Source of the DNA: Bacillota bacterium
GTDB taxonomy: Bacteria; Bacillota_G; Limnochordia; DTU010
Reading direction: 5' to 3'
Assembly (NCBI GenBank): GCA_012799255.1
Contig: JAAZLQ010000261.1
Span: forward strand, 1 to 9,934
Length of the DNA: 9,934 bases
Made by a program: the position numbers and the translations under genes
In this document: positions 7,927-9,934 of the stretch, piece after piece
How the letters are laid out: each line of letters begins with the position of its first letter
Numbering within the stretch: the stretch's first letter is position 1
The notes under the pieces: model-generated
What the model was told of the DNA's origin: nothing
The model's input: only the letters and a program-made list of their open reading frames with translations
Databases searched by the model: none

Positions 7927-7953
7927 CATAGTATGCCGGCAGTGAAACGGGGT
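7927..7953 (-). promoter_or_regulatory. Candidate sporulation promoter (sigma-K-like) of the Cys-rich gene
   Basis: On the minus strand AC (7952-7953), a 16-bp spacer and CATACTATG (7927-7935) match the sigma-K pattern AC-N16-CATAnnnTA except for the final base. The -10 also contains CATACTA, the sigma-G/F form, but no matching forespore -35 is seen. Transcription would start around 7919-7921, directly before the ribosome binding site. Confidence 0.45.
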
Positions 7954-7993
7954 GCGTATCTTGGCGGAAAATGTCTGAATGTCCAGGCCCTTG

Positions 7994-8002
7994 CATACCT
8001 TA
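7994..8002 (+). promoter_or_regulatory. Candidate mother-cell-type -10 element of the propeller gene
   Basis: CATACCTTA is a full match to the sigma-K -10 CATAnnnTA and near the sigma-E form CATACANT. No clear -35 (AC or ATA type) is found at the right distance, so it rests on the -10 alone. It lies 20 bp before ATG 8022, and the GAGGGGG ribosome binding site is at 8008-8014. Confidence 0.3.
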
Positions 8003-8021
8003 GTGGTGAGGGGGTGTTGCT

Positions 8022-9338
8022 ATGTTAATTAGATTAAGTCATCAAAAATTCAGTACTGTGGAACTACGCGGGGAATCGTTAATAATCCACTCTATGCAGG
8101 GTGAGGGCAGGGTGTTACGGGAGAACGTGAAAGATGTTGTGGCGACTATGCAAGATAGTCAAATCCGTATCGTGGCATTTCTTAACGGTGATTATGCTTG
8201 GTTTTTCAGCGGGCGGGATGAATTGCAGAGTGAAATGGTTGAACTAGGTCAACCTTACGGTGGTGGAGGTCAATTGGTTACAGATGGACTGGGAAATAGT
8301 CATCTCTTCTACTTTGTAAATCAGTCTCCAGGCCATAGTGCACTATTACGTCATCAGGTCTTTAGTGGCGAGTGGTCAAAACCACAAACAGTGTCCACCA
8401 ACGTATTTCCAGGAAACTCAAGTTACAGTGCTAGCTGGCATGACGATCACTATTTGCACTTGGTCTACTTGGGGCACAACGATCAACACCTGCTCTACCG
8501 AGTGTACAACATGGAACATGGTGTGTGGAGTGGTGCAGTAAGTTTCTCAGAAGCCCGTTGCAGTTATCCACAATTGATTTCAGCGGATAGATTGTATCTT
8601 TTCTGGCAGGAAGAAACTGACCCAATAAGTATTAGAGTTCGGGAAAAAGATCAGACCTGGTCTTCGACGAAGCAAGTTTCCACAGGTGAGTATCATGCTG
8701 CTAGTGTGGGTTATTCATTCGAAGACAATAATTGGAGTGTTTTTTGGATGGAAGGGAGTCACTTTTACAAAGCCTCTTTCGGAGAATGGTCTCAGCGGGA
8801 GCAAGTTGACCGTGCAGATTTTGATTATGCTTGGTTTCTGCATGGAGGTCTCACCATCCCCATGTATACGTCCAAACAGGTGACTGAACCCGCCCCCGTC
8901 CCTGCTGCTCGGACTGGAGAGGCGGAGTCAGTGGTGAAACACCCAGAACCGATAGTTGTACCCCAGTCGGAAGAGAAGCAGCAAGAACAGCAGAGAAGAG
9001 AATCTGAAGAGGCCAAGTTACAGGCCGCTTTTATCGAAAAGGCATTTCGGACGTTAAAGGAATGGGAAACAGTAAGGGAAGAAATGGATAAGTGGAAAAG
9101 GGAGTTTCGGTTGCCCGATCCAGTGGATCTCACCCCTTTGACGACTAGGCTGGAACGTCTAGAAAGGCGCTTTGTTAGTTTAAAGCAGAATCAGGAGCAA
9201 GCCATGGCACAATGGGAAGTAAGTGTGCAGAAGACAGAGGAAGAGCTGTTTAAAGCTAGAGCTCGCTTGCGGGAGTTGGAGGATGCTGAAAAAAGGAAAG
9301 CTCCTAGTCTCTGGCGAAGGGTTCTTGGTCGAGGATGA
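8022..9338 (+). CDS. Predicted beta-propeller + C-terminal coiled-coil protein, unknown function
   Basis: 438 residues, no signal peptide or membrane segment, so probably cytoplasmic (in a spore former, possibly mother-cell or spore-surface). Residues about 1-285 are beta-rich with at least four repeats whose end is marked by a G-x-W-S or similar turn (Trp at 118, 169, 213 and 256; spacing 51, 44 and 43), as in sialidase/BNR-like or other beta-propeller blades; LHLVYL, LYLFWQE and WSVFWMEG form the matching inner strands. A Pro/Glu linker (about 286-320) leads to a highly charged helical region (about 315-425, Q/E/K/R-rich with heptad-like LERLERRFVSL) and a basic end (LWRRVLGRG). ATG 8022 follows GAGGGGG at 8008-8014. 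I do not recognise the family. It is followed after 40 bp by the candidate selenoprotein gene, in the same direction. Confidence 0.82.
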   Translation: MLIRLSHQKFSTVELRGESLIIHSMQGEGRVLRENVKDVVATMQDSQIRIVAFLNGDYAWFFSGRDELQSEMVELGQPYGGGGQLVTDGLGNSHLFYFVNQSPGHSALLRHQVFSGEWSKPQTVSTNVFPGNSSYSASWHDDHYLHLVYLGHNDQHLLYRVYNMEHGVWSGAVSFSEARCSYPQLISADRLYLFWQEETDPISIRVREKDQTWSSTKQVSTGEYHAASVGYSFEDNNWSVFWMEGSHFYKASFGEWSQREQVDRADFDYAWFLHGGLTIPMYTSKQVTEPAPVPAARTGEAESVVKHPEPIVVPQSEEKQQEQQRRESEEAKLQAAFIEKAFRTLKEWETVREEMDKWKREFRLPDPVDLTPLTTRLERLERRFVSLKQNQEQAMAQWEVSVQKTEEELFKARARLRELEDAEKRKAPSLWRRVLGRG

Positions 9339-9378
9339 TACATATACTAACCAAGGACTTGAACACGGGGGGCTAGAA

Positions 9379-9669
9379 ATGGAAGTAATTGTATGTGGGA
9401 ATCCCAGGTTTATTTTGTCATCTTGTGGTGGTTGAAGGAAAAGTTTGCCTCTGGGAGAGGCTGTAGTTTATTTGAGGCGAGGAGTAAAGAGGCGGTTTGG
9501 CTCAAACGTTACGGTAAGACTGGTAAAAGAAGACAGTTTGGAAGCCAGGCGAAGCACCTGGGGAGGAGAGAGGCCATTGCCGATTGTAGTTATCGACGGC
9601 AAGGTGTTTTCCAAAGGTAGCTTTTCTTTAAAAGCAATAATTCAAGAACTCTTGCGTTTGAGTAACTAG
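9379..9669 (+). CDS. Candidate selenoprotein: small thioredoxin-fold protein with CGGU motif (in-frame TGA)
   Basis: Read through one TGA (9433-9435) as selenocysteine, the frame from ATG 9379 to TAG 9667-9669 gives 96 residues with a complete thioredoxin-like layout. It has beta-strand EVIVCGNP (2-9), redox motif C16-G-G-U19, helix (about 25-40, LGEAVVYLRRGVKRRF), strand NVTVRLV (43-49), a likely cis-Pro in RPLPIVVIDGKVF (65-77) with two more strands, and a C-terminal helix (83-94). The TGA sits exactly at the second Cys position of a CxxC motif. A hairpin at 9447-9461 provides a fitting SECIS. A GGGGGG ribosome binding site (9367-9372) precedes the ATG. The C-terminal half recalls YuzD (DUF1462)-like and redox-active glutaredoxin-like small proteins; the role is probably thiol/disulfide or peroxide reduction. 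Alternatives are a nonsense mutation or sequencing error in a CGGC protein, or a truncated start at TTG 9445, which would lose strand 1 and the active site. Confidence 0.68.
9433..9461 (+). promoter_or_regulatory. Candidate bacterial SECIS element (TGA plus hairpin)
   Basis: Eleven nucleotides after the TGA a perfect 6-bp stem begins (9447-9452 with 9456-9461) around a GGG loop (9453-9455). The loop starts 17 nt after the TGA. Bacterial SECIS elements are short stem-loops inside the coding region with a small loop that has a G in its first two positions and lies roughly 16-37 nt from the UGA, where SelB binds. A weak lower helix (AAA 9439-9441 with TTT 9467-9469) is possible. The functional assignment is inference. 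Confidence 0.6.
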
Positions 9670-9721
9670 GAGTAGAACAGGACAATCCCAGATTTTGGCG
9701 TACAAGCTCGTCCGTTTTTCC

Positions 9722-9730
9722 TGCTATAAT
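9722..9730 (+). promoter_or_regulatory. Extended -10 sigma-A promoter of the Pro-rich protein gene
   Basis: TGCTATAAT is an extended -10 (TGn plus a perfect TATAAT at 9725-9730). No good -35 hexamer is found 16-18 bp upstream, which extended -10 promoters tolerate. The start codon is 38 bp downstream. The 98 bp between the candidate selenoprotein gene and the next start hold nothing else that I can identify. Confidence 0.6.
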
Positions 9731-9767
9731 GGGTATTGCATTTACTACATTATTAGGAGGAAACAGC

Positions 9768-9934
9768 TTGAAACGTCTTAGTCTTATTGTTGTTATATGT
9801 GTTCTAGTCGTTGCCCCATTTGCACAAGCCAGTGCCTGGGAGTGGTGGGCACCTAGTTTGCAGCAGACACCATCTTGGAGTCAACCGAGCTGGCCAACAC
9901 CAAGCCCAACTCCCAATCCAACTCCCAATCCAAC
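9768..9934 (+). CDS. Secreted Pro/Thr/Asn-repeat protein, N-terminal part
   Basis: Partial gene running off the right edge, 55 complete codons seen. It starts at TTG 9768 with TAGGAGG (9754-9760) 7 nt upstream. A typical signal peptide (M-K-R, then LSLIVVICVLVVAPFAQA, likely cleaved after Ala-Gln-Ala or Ala-Ser-Ala near residue 21-23) is followed by a Trp-rich stretch (WEWW...WSQPSW) and then P-T-P-S / P-T-P-N repeats that continue past the window. Such Pro/Thr repeats usually form an extended linker between the membrane or signal region and a folded, often wall-bound or enzymatic, domain, which is not visible here. Function unknown. Confidence 0.75.
   Translation, partial: MKRLSLIVVICVLVVAPFAQASAWEWWAPSLQQTPSWSQPSWPTPSPTPNPTPNP
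9894..9934 (+). repeat. 12-bp tandem repeat encoding Pro-Thr-Pro-Asn
   Basis: Unit CCAACTCCCAAT occurs exactly at 9906-9917 and 9918-9929 and begins again at 9930. A diverged copy precedes it (9894-9905). It is in frame with TTG 9768, so copy-number change would lengthen or shorten the linker without shifting the frame. Confidence 0.85.

Noticed and set aside
9393..9620. Reading frame in another phase across the selenoprotein candidate
   Set aside because: Composition has no domain logic, and the frame at 9379-9669 gives a coherent thioredoxin-like fold.
9445..9669. A stand-alone 74-residue protein starting at TTG 9445
   Set aside because: It would begin within the helix after the active site and lack the first strand and CxxU motif of its own fold; the ribosome binding site (AAGGA, 5 nt away) is weak. 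Kept as the main alternative to the selenoprotein reading.

Overview
The window looks like a chromosomal segment of an anaerobic, endospore-forming Bacillota (Clostridia/Limnochordia grade). The grounds are a YtvI-type sporulation membrane protein, a SleB/CwlJ-type cortex hydrolase, a DarA-type c-di-AMP receptor, acetate kinase behind a 3-hydroxyacyl-CoA dehydrogenase homologue, strong AGGAGG ribosome binding sites with frequent TTG/GTG starts, and moderate base composition. No phage, IS, CRISPR, rRNA or tRNA is visible.

Layout. 1-303 (-): N-terminal part of a YtvI/AI-2E-family membrane protein, divergent from 448-1194 (+), a membrane-anchored LysM + SleB hydrolase read from a perfect TTGACA-N17-TATAAT promoter. 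A bidirectional terminator (1214-1242) separates it from a two-gene minus-strand unit: a 3-hydroxyacyl-CoA dehydrogenase-like gene (2455-3345) followed by ackA (1262-2449). guaB (3507-4970, +) diverges from that unit. Next come a 264-bp stretch with a possible 50-codon small gene and two hairpins, then a CPBP-family intramembrane protease gene (5235-5897, +). The protease gene overlaps the convergent darA gene (5892-6212, -) by 6 bp. A GT4 glycosyltransferase gene (6291-7250, -) and a Cys-rich unknown gene (7325-7903, -) lie upstream of darA.

The right end is the least ordinary part. From a divergent region carrying two sporulation-type -10 sequences, a plus-strand unit runs into a predicted beta-propeller + coiled-coil protein (8022-9338). 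It is followed after 40 bp by a small thioredoxin-fold gene (9379-9669) whose reading frame is interrupted by one TGA exactly where the second cysteine of a CxxC motif would be (Cys-Gly-Gly-TGA). A 6-bp hairpin with a GGG loop starts 11 nt after the TGA, at the distance expected of a bacterial SECIS element. I read this as a candidate selenoprotein with a CGGU redox motif that a standard gene caller would truncate or miss. The window ends inside a secreted Pro/Thr/Asn-repeat protein (9768 onward) with its own extended -10 promoter.

Working together: the spore genes (ytvI, sleB-like, perhaps the divergent pair at 7325-9338) and the housekeeping or signalling genes (guaB, darA, ackA) are mostly separate short transcription units. 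The functional links I propose within the 8022-9669 unit are inference.
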